Source of the DNA: Glandiceps talaboti
Lineage: Eukaryota > Hemichordata > Enteropneusta > Spengelidae
Assembly: GCF_964340395.1 (NCBI RefSeq)
Contig: NC_135549.1
Location: 20,385,842 to 20,449,841, forward strand
DNA length: 64,000 bases
Direction: 5' to 3'
Shown: in pieces, positions 36,543 to 60,859 of the stretch
Position numbering within the stretch: the first letter of the stretch is position 1
How the letters are laid out: each line of letters opens with the position of its first letter
Position numbers and translations under genes: made by a program
Notes under the pieces: generated by a model
The model's input: only the letters and a program-made list of their open reading frames with translations
Database searches by the model: none
Told to the model about the DNA's origin: nothing

Positions 36543-37350
36543 CAATCAATCAAACAATCAGTCAATTTTCAATCAATCAATCGATCAATCAAGCAATCGA
36601 TCAATCAAAAAGATTTCTTATTGCACCAGATTCCAAAAGCCATGATAGTTCTGTTCAATATTGCTATAACCCACAATCCACATTGAATGCTTGTTAGAAC
36701 AGATATGTCTGGTGTGATCTTGAAAGTGGCCAGATTTTATACATGTCTTTGTATTTTGACATATGAAAATGACAGCAGATAATTTTGGTGGTATACTACA
36801 CTGTGTTGTGATAGTGAAAAGACTTGCATTCACTCCCAGGGTCCTCTCTGCAATGGTAGTGCATACACTATTGTGTGTTGTGACAGTGAAAAGACTTGCA
36901 TTCACTTCCAAGGCCCTCTCTGCCATGGTAGTGTATACACTATTGTGTGTTGTGATAGTGAAAAGACTTGCATTCACTCCCAGGGTCCTCTCTGCAATGG
37001 TAGCGTATACACTATTGTGTGTCGAGATAGTGAAAAGGCTTGCATTCACTCCCAGGGTCCTCTCTGCCATGGTAGTGTATACACTATTGTGTGTTGTGAG
37101 AGTGAAAAGACTTGCATTTACTCCCAGGGTCCTCTCTGTCATGGTGGTGTGTAACCACTTGGCTAAGCATTCTAAAATTTAAATTTAACTATCATGGCAA
37201 CTCTTAATTACTGTTAATGTTTGCATTTCAGGTGAGATTGATCAGAGGGGAATGGTCAAACCATTTGCAAAAGAAATCCACAGACCTATACTTCACAGAC
37301 TCATAGATGAGGGCATCACAAGTTCTGAAAGTATTGAATATATCAACTGA
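14353..37350 (+). CDS. AASS: Alpha-aminoadipic semialdehyde synthase, bifunctional LKR/SDH, complete (copy 1)
   Basis: Bifunctional mitochondrial enzyme of lysine degradation. The LKR half condenses lysine and 2-oxoglutarate to saccharopine; the SDH half cleaves saccharopine to aminoadipic semialdehyde and glutamate. Exons read by eye: 14353-14589, 15069-15245, 15992-16144, 17727-17873, 18586-18664, 23804-23931, 24766-25052, 26114-26225, 26680-26742, 27521-27594, 29808-29935, 30713-30836, 31397-31507, 32152-32260, 32556-32632, 33086-33317, 33843-33938, 34921-35036, 35602-35690, 36291-36467, 37232-37350. All have GT-AG introns and consistent phase, giving 944 aa (the human protein is about 926). 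An in-frame TAG 12 bases before the ATG fixes the start. The basic N-terminus ([14 protein letters not shown]) fits a mitochondrial presequence. Landmarks: K102, H120-x-x-K123-x-Q125, [18 protein letters not shown] (from V502), [34 protein letters not shown] related paralogue lies 3 kb downstream in opposite orientation. Confidence 0.95.
14745..15000 (+). repeat. Interspersed repeat in intron 1, second copy in intron 19
   Basis: CTGAACAGTATTGAATCA, a TGGGT motif and GGGTCCACACCCAAA recur in the same order and orientation at about 35,840-36,000. Intron 2 (15,246-15,991) shows nothing beyond G/C-rich short runs near 15,630-15,780. Confidence 0.6.
16215..16395 (+). repeat. 38-bp minisatellite in intron 3, about 4 units
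   Basis: Units of GGACAATACTTGTGACCTAAGGGG...TTGTCACTACAA, period 38 bp as measured between 16,261 and 16,299. Confidence 0.8.
16686..17370 (-). mobile_element. Non-LTR retrotransposon fragment in intron 3 (L2/Rex1-like)
   Basis: Minus-strand frames read [19 protein letters not shown] and [18 protein letters not shown] (17,367-17,113), then [18 protein letters not shown] and [14 protein letters not shown] (17,024-16,686). This is the linker between endonuclease and reverse transcriptase in L2/Rex-type LINEs. A register change near 17,100 shows decay. It lies antisense to the host gene. Confidence 0.75.
18714..18790 (+). repeat. (GAT)n/(GTT)n trinucleotide tract in intron 5
   Basis: ATGATG repeats followed by about 15 GTT units and a short ATG tail. 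Confidence 0.95.
19080..21250 (-). mobile_element. DIRS-type tyrosine-recombinase retrotransposon relic in intron 5
   Basis: Minus-strand pieces in element order. 21,246-20,944: reverse-transcriptase/RNase H linker ([29 protein letters not shown]). 20,832-20,362: RNase H region ([39 protein letters not shown]). 20,275-19,919: spacer and N-terminal recombinase region. 19,673-19,473 and about 19,370-19,080: tyrosine recombinase, with the catalytic [11 protein letters not shown] motif and [16 protein letters not shown]. In-frame stops and register changes break it. It is antisense to AASS. Confidence 0.85.
21748..21876 (+). CDS. Candidate exon nested in AASS intron 5, unrecognised
   Basis: A 129-bp open stretch between an AG acceptor (weak pyrimidine tract) and a perfect GAAG/GTAAGT donor. 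It reads [19 protein letters not shown]...TGYCYIDE. Entry and exit are both phase 1. The next candidate exon at 23,457 also enters in phase 1, and so would a join from AASS exon 5. It may be part of a nested gene or an alternative AASS 3' end. Family not recognised. Confidence 0.35.
22822..23112 (-). CDS. Candidate minus-strand terminal exon in AASS intron 5
   Basis: A TTTATTTCAG acceptor precedes 96 codons and a [22 protein letters not shown], a basic [14 protein letters not shown] segment, then [19 protein letters not shown] minus-strand AATAAA lies at 22,627-22,622, about 195 bases past the stop. Family and upstream exons unknown. Confidence 0.3.
   Translation of the reverse strand: MSKFMSVTTRQQLSPLLLPSSTSTCRSSACKRRTNSKETAIQLLRSMMDISILTADNLHEILLPTDMSNGLSKIPVHTICTAQDISPKFRAYYFWI
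23457..23641 (+). CDS. Candidate terminal exon nested in AASS intron 5, hydrophobic C-terminus
   Basis: The acceptor TTTGTCTCTTCCAG is followed in phase 1 by [20 protein letters not shown] and ends with [16 protein letters not shown] and TGA. The hydrophobic tail would suit a membrane or GPI-anchor signal. It joins in phase with the candidate exon at 21,748-21,876. Unrecognised. Confidence 0.4.
24010..24372. mobile_element. Palindromic MITE-like element in AASS intron 6
   Basis: The left arm (GTGGCCATGTGGATGAGGATTGG ... ATCATGGCTTCCTACTTGAA ... GTAACTCAATA) is mirrored by the right arm (TATTGAGTTAC ... TTCAAGTAGGAAGCCATGAT ... CCAATCCTCATCCATATGGCCAC). A related end recurs at about 27,760-27,880 in intron 9-10 sequence. 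Confidence 0.8.
25109..25177 (+). pseudogene. Duplicated 3' end of AASS exon 7 plus donor region, decayed
   Basis: CATTCTGTTTAT...AATAGTGAT...CATGAACATT-like sequence followed by GTGATTTATTTGCGCCTAGAGGGGG repeats the end of exon 7 and the start of intron 7 (about 25,000-25,080). It lacks the AGACAGAAAGGTAA stretch that contains the donor. Confidence 0.65.
27521..27594 (+). CDS. AASS: Copy 1 exon 10, hinge between LKR and SDH halves
   Basis: Encodes [15 protein letters not shown]...LRRKRE and two bases of the next codon. The donor is AAAT/GTGAGT. If intron 10 were retained, the frame would read GAA ATG TGA and stop at once, giving an LKR-only product of 485 aa. This is the same place where the paralogues end permanently. 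Confidence 0.92.
28122..29595. mobile_element. Element with inverted ends and internal tandem array in intron 10
   Basis: Left end GGCCTAA...AATAATAGTTTGGTTCCGGT is mirrored by ACCGGAACCACAAAATTCTTTTATTAGGCC at the right. Inside are about six diverged units of roughly 125 bp, each with ATTAATTATGCAAATTATTCATTAA, then a (CA)n run at 29,335-29,362. No coding frame. Confidence 0.6.
29808..37350 (+). CDS. AASS: Copy 1 SDH half, exons 11-21
   Basis: Encodes residues 486-944. Exon 11 opens the Rossmann fold with [14 protein letters not shown]. Exons 12-13 give [19 protein letters not shown]. Exon 14 gives [15 protein letters not shown]. Exons 15-16 give [20 protein letters not shown] and then [13 protein letters not shown]. 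Exon 20 has [18 protein letters not shown]; exon 21 ends the protein at TGA 37,348-37,350. No equivalent of this half is found in the two minus-strand paralogues. Confidence 0.93.
30150..30700 (+). repeat. Minisatellite in intron 11, about 38-45 bp unit
   Basis: More than a dozen units of GTCACAGAGTGACTCACCTAGCACTAAATCTACATTCT with variable deletions, ending 13 bp before the exon 12 acceptor. The units vary in length, so this is not a CRISPR-like array. Confidence 0.9.
32660..32870 (+). repeat. (TG)n and (TCTG)n tract in intron 15
   Basis: Simple repeat of TG with CTGT interruptions, starting about 30 bases after the exon 15 donor. Confidence 0.95.
34258..34316 (+). repeat. (GTT)n tract in intron 17
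   Basis: About 17 GTT/GAT units. The minus-strand polyglutamine frame is an artefact of this repeat. Confidence 0.9.
36510..36610 (+). repeat. (CAAT)n microsatellite in intron 20
   Basis: Runs of AATC with AAAC and GATC interruptions, beginning about 43 bases after the exon 20 donor. Confidence 0.95.
36790..37155. repeat. 72-bp minisatellite in intron 20, five units
   Basis: CTTGCATTCACTCCCAGGG recurs every 72 bp (five copies). Because 72 is a multiple of three, both strands stay open and give 24-residue protein repeats; these are not taken as genes. It lies just upstream of the last AASS exon. Confidence 0.9.
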
Positions 37351-37430
37351 ACATCATGAAGGCAAATCAAAATATTGTTATTTTATTCACATCAGATGAA
37401 ACCTGACTGTATCTCATCTCTTTCAATAGC

Positions 37431-37436
37431 AATAAA
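37431..37436 (+). terminator. Polyadenylation signal of AASS copy 1
   Basis: AATAAA 81 bases after the TGA stop. A (GTAT)n run follows at about 37,500-37,565. Confidence 0.7.
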
Positions 37437-37969
37437 ATTTAGCTTTTAAAGCTTTACAATGACTGACAATATATTATATATAATAGTTTTGTGTTTTTGT
37501 GTATGTATGTATGTATGTATGTATGTATGTATGTATGTATGCATGTGTGTGTGTGTATGTACGTATGTATGTATATTATTGAAACAATGATCTTTATCTC
37601 AATATCAAAGTAAGGGCTATGTCATAATGTGTTCTTCACTTTAAACAAATTTTTTTCTTTGTATTTTAGTTTACTGTTTAGTTTACATTGTTTTGAGTTT
37701 TGAAATAATGTGTTTGAGGTAAGATCTTACAACAATGGCAAATCAACTAATGGCAAACTAACACAGTCACAAAGTAAAATTATTACAACCAGTAATACTT
37801 AAGTAAAGCACTTTCTCTGTGTGCTACACTCGTTTGTAACATTCATATCAAGGTATAACAGTATATTCAATTGGTTTATTTACAAGCCTAGCACGTGGCC
37901 TTTCTAATGACTGGCCAATCAGCAAATGACTTTTACACTTGATATGGATAGTATAAATGATTGTGCAGT

Positions 37970-38350
37970 ACCGTAGCCAGTGGGGAGGGGGGGGGGGCAA
38001 GGGGGGCAGCTGCCCCCCCCCCCCCCCGAGATTTTGGAAAAAAGAAAGAATAAAAGCAACATTTTGAATACATAGGGATGTTATTAAAATCGTTATTTAC
38101 ATGACAATTCCTAGCACATGCACGATTTAAATTGATGGTTCACTAAAGTCAAAAGTGACTGTACACTGACTCCTCGCTAATATGTATCTTATATCGCTAT
38201 TGTACGCTGGCTTAACTAGGAATAAAAATGTGTCCAGTTAAAAATTGTAACTTTTTGCAGCAATTTAAAAATTTCTTTGTGCGGGAAAATACAAAAGAAG
38301 TGCGCACATGCACTGTCCATTTTCCGCAAGTAACAGTGTAAGATCCACTC
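37970..38350 (+). repeat. Interspersed repeat, inverted partner at 53.36-53.70 kb
   Basis: The segment from ACCGTAGCCAGTGGGG through GGGGGGCAGCTGCCCCCC, TTATTAAAATCGTTATTTAC and GTGTCCAGTTAAAAATTGT to AAGTGCGCACATGCACTGT is matched in reverse orientation at 53,360-53,700. A shorter related end (GGCCGTAGCCTGACC...GGGGGGCAGC) is at about 50,720-50,760. Confidence 0.8.
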
Positions 38351-38559
38351 TTTGTGTTCGACGTTGTCTTTGGTTAAAATGTTGTTTGATATACTCATGA
38401 CACATGTATAATCACAAGTCCACTTTAGTCCAGTGGTAACGTTTCTGTATTCCAATCCAACGGTTAATTAAGCATATCTATGTCTAATAAATGGATGGGA
38501 GACTAGTAGAAGAAATTACATAGACACAAATTACTCCAAATTCTCTAATTACCAACTAC

Positions 38560-38880
38560 TCAGTGTCAGACACAAATTACATGCTCAGTGTCAGACTCAA
38601 ATTAGATGCTCAGTGTCAGACTCAAATTAGATGATCAGTGTCGGATTCAAATAAGTTGCTCCGTGGCTGACTTAAATAAGTCGCTCAGTGTCGGACACAA
38701 ATTAGATGCTCAGTGTCAGACATAAATAAGTTGCTCAGTGTCAGATTCAAATAAGTTGCTCAGCGTTGGACACAAATTAGATGCTCATTGTCAGACTGAA
38801 ATAAGTCACTCAGTGTCAGACTTAAATTAGATGCTTAGTGTCGGACACAAATTAGATGCTCAGTGTCGGACTCATAGAAG
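38560..38880 (+). repeat. 25-bp minisatellite between copies 1 and 2
   Basis: About 13 units of ATGCTCAGTGTCAGACTCAAATTAG, period 25 bp measured between 38,581 and 38,606. Confidence 0.9.
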
Positions 38881-38905
38881 AAACCCTGATAGATGAATCT
38901 ACATG

Positions 38906-39142
38906 TTAATGAGTCATCATTGCCTTACAGGGAGGTGATAAATTTACATTATCAATATGCCAGTCTATTTGTTCTTTTACTTTCTTATCAAGTAGATACA
39001 CATTCTCAATTGCCAGGCAAACAGTTATTAATGGGATAAGATCGAAAGCATCAACATGGTCATGCCTACACATTCTATGAAACAAATAAGACTCAGCAAA
39101 TACTGGTTCCTCTTTAAGGCACTTGGTTCTCCTCTCTAACAT
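38906..39142 (-). CDS. Unrecognised minus-strand frame, possible internal exon
   Basis: Reads KCLKEEPVFAESYLFHRMC, then HVDAFDLIPLITVCLAIENV and VKEQIDWHIDNVNLSPP. A GTAAGG donor lies after SPP and an AG acceptor lies upstream, so it could be an internal exon of about 200 bp. The composition is protein-like. It is 1.4 kb beyond the 3' end of copy 2 on the same strand and is unrelated to AASS. Confidence 0.3.
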   Translation of the reverse strand: MLERRTKCLKEEPVFAESYLFHRMCRHDHVDAFDLIPLITVCLAIENVYLLDKKVKEQIDWHIDNVNLSPPCKAMMTH

Positions 39143-39555
39143 TGCTTACAAACAAGTGCTCTTGTCAGAAGTACAGAAACAATACCAACCATAGATACTC
39201 CGTATGTAATATAATGGTCATCTATCTCAAATGGCGAATCTTTGGCAGCTGATGAAAAATGGCAAACCATTTGAGGGTATGCGAAGTATATTCTAGTTGT
39301 ACTGTCCTTGTTCTAGAAATTTAAAAAATAAGTGTTGATGCATTAGAATTTTGTTCAAAACTTCAATTTGGGTACCAGACATCCAGTTCCAAAGAGTAAG
39401 AATAAATAGCTCCAATAAATAATGTTCTAAAAGTTTATAATGCTTCAAGTTAGAACAAATCATTCCTGCAATCAATACTTGATAGTATTTTGGCATATGA
39501 CAATGACAATGACAGCAGATGCTTCTTCTTCTTCTTCTTCGTTAGGTGTAAAACG

Positions 39556-39675
39556 TCACACTTTTGAGCGAGGCACGTTAAGAATGTTGCCGTAAAACAG
39601 GCCGTGGTTTGCGACGATGCGAACTTTTACGTCGTCTCCTTCCAACGGTCGATCACCCGCACTACCTTCTGCCAT
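39556..39675 (-). CDS. Short CpG-rich minus-strand frame, possible first exon
   Basis: MAEGSAGDRPLEGDDVKVRI... in a locally CpG-rich stretch. A GAC/GTAAAAG donor follows the DD pair. It could precede the candidate exon at 39.1 kb, but no junction can be proved from the sequence. Confidence 0.2.
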   Translation of the reverse strand: MAEGSAGDRPLEGDDVKVRIVANHGLFYGNILNVPRSKV

Positions 39676-40581
39676 CTTTAAAGTCGTGTCGCTCGTCACA
39701 AGTATCACGTCAGTGTTGTTGCATACAAAGCTCACGAGAGTCTTACATATCGTGTTTTGCGATAATAGAGTACACTTTGGGGTGGACCATATGATATCCG
39801 GGGGGGGGGGGGTACGATATACGCGTGTGACATTGAATGTTAACACAGTGTATCCAGTTTGTTGACAAGAGCTAGCTTCAATTGGCAGTCACGTAGGCGT
39901 CAGGGTGTCTTATCGAAAATCAAAACATAGACGATGCGTTAGTGAACTAATATGACACAGGGGACAAAGCAGCTGGACTACAAGATAAATGCCATCTGGG
40001 CAATAAACGCCTTCTACGGTAGGCATGTATTTACCCGGCCGGCAGTTATTACAAATTGTACTTACTTTACCTATACATACATACATACATACATACATAC
40101 ATTTCCATACATTTATTAAAATCAAAGCCTATATAGTAAATGTGACAGTTTTCAATAGGAACATATAAAAGGAAACCAGCCCTTTCAGGCGTATAAGGCA
40201 AACATTCTCATATTAAATAATCAGTACAGTACAGAATGTAAATACATAAATAAAATTGCAAATTAAGCTTGCTTGTATATAATCTTTCTCTTCTGCGCAA
40301 GGCACTTTCAATATATTTTGCTCGTGGACGAATACAATTAGTTATAATCAATAAAAAAAATCGGAATCATACTCTTGGCTAATCAATTCAAACTTTTATA
40401 AAAAATGTTATATATGTATATATAAGATTGACATCGTGTAAGTTCCTAGAAGCACAGTATTCTTTTGAATCAGATGAAGGTTATCACACCAAATACATAG
40501 CTCAACATTGTGTGTCTCCACCAACGATTCCCCTCCCCACCCCTCCCACCACCACGAAGTACTTTGTATTTGTACTGATGC

Positions 40582-56069
<15,488 letters not shown>

Positions 56070-56539
56070 TGTTATTCTCCAACTGTATGTCCACTGCACA
56101 CTAGACAGAGGGATCTGCCACTTTTCTCTGGCCGGAGGGGGTCTGTGCATTTTTCCTTGGGGTCGACAAAATAGTATTTAGCCCCTCTCTCTGTGTGTGT
56201 AAAACCCAAGGCAAGCTGACCCCCCCCCCATCACATTTGTAGAACATGATAACCCCCCCCCCCCCACCACCACCACCAACATCACTCTAGGTGAAATAAT
56301 GTTAATGAACGTGGGTAAGATATGAGGACAATCACAAACACCACAGTTCATAGAAGGTCATACCATTATAGAAATGAATTGGTCTTCCACAACAATCCAA
56401 ATACAATTACCTCCCCCTCCTATTTAAGAGTTTAAAAGCCGGAAGCACCACCTACTGCCAATTTCAAAAACAGGCTGACCCCACCACCAGGAATTCACCC
56501 CCCCCCCCACCCGTCCCATGGAACTGCCCGATCCCTTAC

Positions 56540-56729
56540 AGTACCCGTAACTGTATAGCTCCTGATATTTACGTGCATTCACGTACAATGTATGTGTATA
56601 CGTCAGTCTGAGTGGGTCCATGCATGTTATTAGTTGTGATAATATAGTGTTTGTGCGGATAAACATGTGATAGGCGTGACCTTTGACATCCATTACGACG
56701 TGTTTCGGCACGTACACGTTCTTAAAATT
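56540..56729 (-). CDS. Candidate minus-strand exon upstream of copy 2, unrecognised
   Basis: A CAAACCAG acceptor precedes NFKNVYVPKHVVMDVKGHAY, then HMFIRTNTILSQLITCMD and ARKYQELYSYGY, with a TACT/GTAAGG donor. The 190-bp stretch has CpG-containing, protein-like sequence unlike the surrounding poly-C/AT repeats. It is 471 bases upstream of the copy 2 start codon on the same strand, so it could be an exon of an upstream gene. Family not recognised. Confidence 0.3.
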
Positions 56730-57202
56730 CTGGTTTGACAAAAAATAAAACAATATTCTCAATAAATGAAAACTTATTTCAATTAAAATAATGTGAACAT
56801 GGAATAAAAGTACATAAACTGTTAAAATTAGTTTATAAGTACGTAAAATATAAAATACTACAGCTAAAATAAAATAATACTTTTGGCCTGAACGGCTTGC
56901 CATAGCTTGGAAGATTGGCGGAGAGTCATCATTTTTTTCCCACCATCCTGACCTGCAATTTCTTTTTTCTCCTTGGTATTTTCTGGCAACTTTTCTCCCA
57001 TCTTTTTTTTTCGGATGTCCAGATTTTTCTTTTCAGGCCAGCGTTGAATGCTTTAATCAGTGGCGATTAAATTTCTACTAGTTACATATTAAACATGGAT
57101 ATGATTGTATTGAGTACTTTGTAGTACGAATGTTCTGTATACGCGTCCATAGTAATGTAATTGCTATTTTATCACAACATAACTATTTTCGTCACAACAT
57201 AA

Positions 57203-59299
57203 GGGAGCGATCATTTTTTACGGCCGGGGGTAGGCCGGTGACTTTTTGTTCATGTTGTACTTAAAAATAGTGACCCCCTGCAATTCATCCACAAAACAAT
57301 CCAACCCCCTCTGACAAATAAAAAACACAATGACCCCCCCCCCCCGCCCATCTCATGGTTGACAGGAAACACTCTTTTCGTTCTTGCAAAAGACACTCTA
57401 TTCTCAAAGCATAATACTGCACACTGCATAGTTAATTTTACATGTTACATTTTCAGTAATTTCAAATGTATCTGGTAAATTGCTAACCAAAATCCATTGT
57501 TTCACATGTATAAAGCTCTTTAGATAGGAACCCTATGAGAAGTATGATTGTCTGTTCCAAAAGTTCTAGGATATCTCTTAGATTGAGTGAACTATTAATA
57601 TTGATTAATTCAGCTAATTATCAAGTACAATATTACAAATGGAGTTAATATACTTGTAAACCCATGTCAATAACTGTCACACGTCACACATAATGATGTA
57701 CTTGCATCATATAATGAATTGTTTACATCATATAAAGATATGTTCACATCATATAGTCAATATATTGTTTTCTTTAGACTAAAAACAACTGCGGCTTCCC
57801 ATACATGTACACGTTTGCACTCCTCAAGACACTTGCTTGTCCTGTTCATAATTGTTCAGTTTAATCATGGCACTGACTCAAAACACCCCCCACACCCCCA
57901 TTCATTGACCACACTGATAATTTTAACCAAAATATTTTTGAAAGGTTTTGAATAATGAAATGTGATAAATGTCATTGGTTTCAAAATCAACACAATAGGG
58001 GTGAGATCAGTACGTAAAAAAATCTTATTCTTTTAGTAAGGCCTCAGAACCCTTTCCCCATCCCCTTCTAACTAAATTGGTAAAATTGTTGTACACAGCA
58101 CAATCAATTTCAAATCAGTATGTAGTATTATGTAGTGCTATGGATACGAAGCCAGTATGTAGTGAGGAAAAATAGCTCTTTTAAATGCACAATAAATGTA
58201 TTTTAGTGCCATGCATAACAATTTTTTCCCCCATTTTTAGAATTGTTTGTATTGGGTACAAAACAGATTTCATTACAAAAGACCCCCTCTCACCCCCACC
58301 CTACACTAAAAGAATTTAGTTTTTACCCTACATTGAACTCAATTGATCTCAACTATAAATCAATTTGTGACTTCTAATGGAGATGATTGTAGTTATCATA
58401 CACTAGATTTACAAACATATATAGGAACTAGACTAACTATATACATGGACATTGAATATCCAATCTCTAGACACAGGCTGGGACAGGCACTTTCAGTCAC
58501 AGTGTTTGCCACATATTATTTCAAAGTGTCCTAAATTGATTATGTTTGTGCACAATTCCACACGTTCAGGTCAATGGAGGAACAGATTTTAGAGCCAGTA
58601 AATCTTAAGGTATTTCATTTCTTATGTGATACATGTACAGCTACACAAGTTTTTCTACCACAAGATGACACAATGCAACTCATGGCGTGCAATAGTGAGA
58701 AGTCATTTCAAACAAATAACTGTTGCTTAAAGGTGGCCATGGTGCAGTGTTGTAATGCCATACCATATGTATTGGATCACGTATCAAGAGACAGAGTTTA
58801 TGTTATATTTGAATGTATATTTATAGCTATTTGCTTATGATTTATTTTATGCACATCCATTTTTATGTTTAATAGCTCACACAGCGCCCACAAGCGGCAG
58901 CATAGCGGGTCAATGACTAGTACGCATGGGCGTCCTATATACTATGCAAAGTTTTTTTGGTGGTTTTACCCAAGGATGTATTGCGGTACAATGACTATGC
59001 ATGCACATTCTATGTACGATGTGCAAGCTCCACGGCGAGAGCGCTATCTATGATATCATTGTGAGGCAGCTGCTCACAAATGACTCTACCCAGCTGTACG
59101 AGCTTAGGGGCTTTGGCCTAGTTATTAAGTGTGTGTACATTTAAGTACAGGAGCATGGCTCATGAATTTGTTCAGTTGAAAACAAGGTGATCCCAACTTT
59201 ATTTATAAATGATGACCCCTTCTTCGAATCTCAAATTAAGTTGACCCCCCCCCCCCCACTCTGATTTGCCGCCCCCGGCCGTAAAAACCGATCGCTCCC
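57203..59299. mobile_element. Harbinger-like element, 2.1 kb, TAA target duplication
   Basis: Ends GGGAGCGATCATTTTTTACGGCC... and ...GGCCGTAAAAACCGATCGCTCCC are inverted repeats, flanked by TAA on both sides (57,200-57,202 and 59,300-59,302). A 3-bp TAA duplication with GGG ends fits the PIF/Harbinger superfamily. Inside are only short frames (such as 88 codons at 58,574); no transposase recognised. Confidence 0.75.
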
Positions 59300-59435
59300 T
59301 AACGATATACGTGTGTAACAGTGAACGTAACACAGGCGTGTATCCAGTTTGTTGTCAGGGTGTCTTATCGAAAATCAAAACATAGCGATGCATGCATGAA
59401 CTTCTTCTTGGGAAGAATATGACACCGTGGACTAA

Positions 59436-60176
59436 GGGGTGGACCATTTGATATCCTGGGGGATGCTATGAAACTTTATTTCAAAAATGTTTCAACCTCA
59501 CGTAGTTGCTTTTTACATGTTAGAGCTGTCTGGTAAAGTTTGTAAATTATTGTCTGAAAGTGACTGTGAATAGCCTAAACATTACCTTTAGATGTAAAAA
59601 AACAAAAACAAAAACAACAACCTCCAGGGCTGCTAGGGAGACCCCCTAGAACCCCCCCCCCCCCCATTCACTCACACTCACATTAGAGGTGGCCATATCC
59701 CAGTCTCAAAACTCTTCCCTTTACAGCTTACTGTCAGATGCTCTGAAACATCCCCACAAGCTGGAGAAACTGACCGGTCTACCTAAATGTTTGAGCTCAT
59801 CAATCAAGTTTCCGATTTGTATTTTCAGTGTGTCACCATACCATGGCATAAAAACTGTCAATGATGTTTATTTAATTGAAAATCAAACATGTATGAAATA
59901 CATGTATGTAGTTTTCCAAATATAATCTGTGTGTGATAGAACAGCATTTTTTTACTCTCTGTATTACCGTGTGCGACAACCAAACAGAAAATTGTGGCAA
60001 CAAATGTAGGTGTTCGACATTGACGTAAAAAAGCCCCGGATATGTCAAAGAAGCAAAGAAAAAAAAGTTGCCAGCATAGGCGAAGGAGAAAAAAATAATT
60101 CTCAGGCAAGCAGGTGGGAAAAAATAATGACTCTCCACCAAGCCCCCCCCCCCCAGGACATCGAATGGTCTACCCC
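59436..60176. mobile_element. Harbinger-like element, 741 bp, TAA target duplication
   Basis: Ends GGGGTGGACCATTTGATATCC and its near complement GGACATCGAATGGTCTACCCC, flanked by TAA (59,433-59,435 and 60,177-60,179). Block A has no insertion at the matching place. A single related end (GGGGTGGACCATATGATATCC) stands at about 39,779-39,799. Confidence 0.8.
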
Positions 60177-60284
60177 TAAGTAACCGGAGTACAAGATAAA
60201 TGCCATCCAGGCAATAAACGCCTTCTACGGTAGGCGTGTATTTACCCGGCCAGCAGTTATAACAAGTTGTACTTACTTACTTAT

Positions 60285-60432
60285 ACATACATACATACAT
60301 ACATACATGCATGCATGCATGCATGCATGCACACACAGACACACACACACACGCACGCACGCACACATACATACATACATACATACATACATACATACAT
60401 ACATACATACAATGTACATACATACATACATA
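60285..60432. repeat. (CATA)n/(CATG)n/(CA)n compound microsatellite
   Basis: Compound repeat at the place where block A has a shorter (CATA)n tract (40,075-40,100). Confidence 0.95.
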
Positions 60433-60859
60433 TTCATACAAATAAATATTAAAATCAAAGCCTGTATAGTAAATGTGACAGTTTACAATAGGAACATATA
60501 CAAGGAAATCAGGCCTTTCAGGCGAACGTCAAACATTCCCAAATTAAATAATCAGTACAGTAAAGAATATAAATACATGACTATTGATATGTGTTTTACA
60601 AAATAAAATTGCAAATTAAGCTTGCTTGTATATAATCTTTCTCTTCTTCTGCTGAATCAATTCAAACATTTATAATCAAGCACAAATAATATATATGTAT
60701 ATATAAGATATAAGACATCGTGTAAGTTCCTAGAAGCACAGTATTCTTTTGAATCAGATGAAGGTTATCACACCAAATACATAGCTGAACATTGTGTGTC
60801 TCCACCAACGACTCCCCTCCCCACCCCCACCACGAAGTACTTTGTGTTTGTACTGATGC

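Noticed and set aside
56100-56540. A transposon with GGGATC ends in the copy 2 upstream region
   Set aside because: The two ends resemble each other only loosely and the flanking triplets do not match, so no target duplication supports it.
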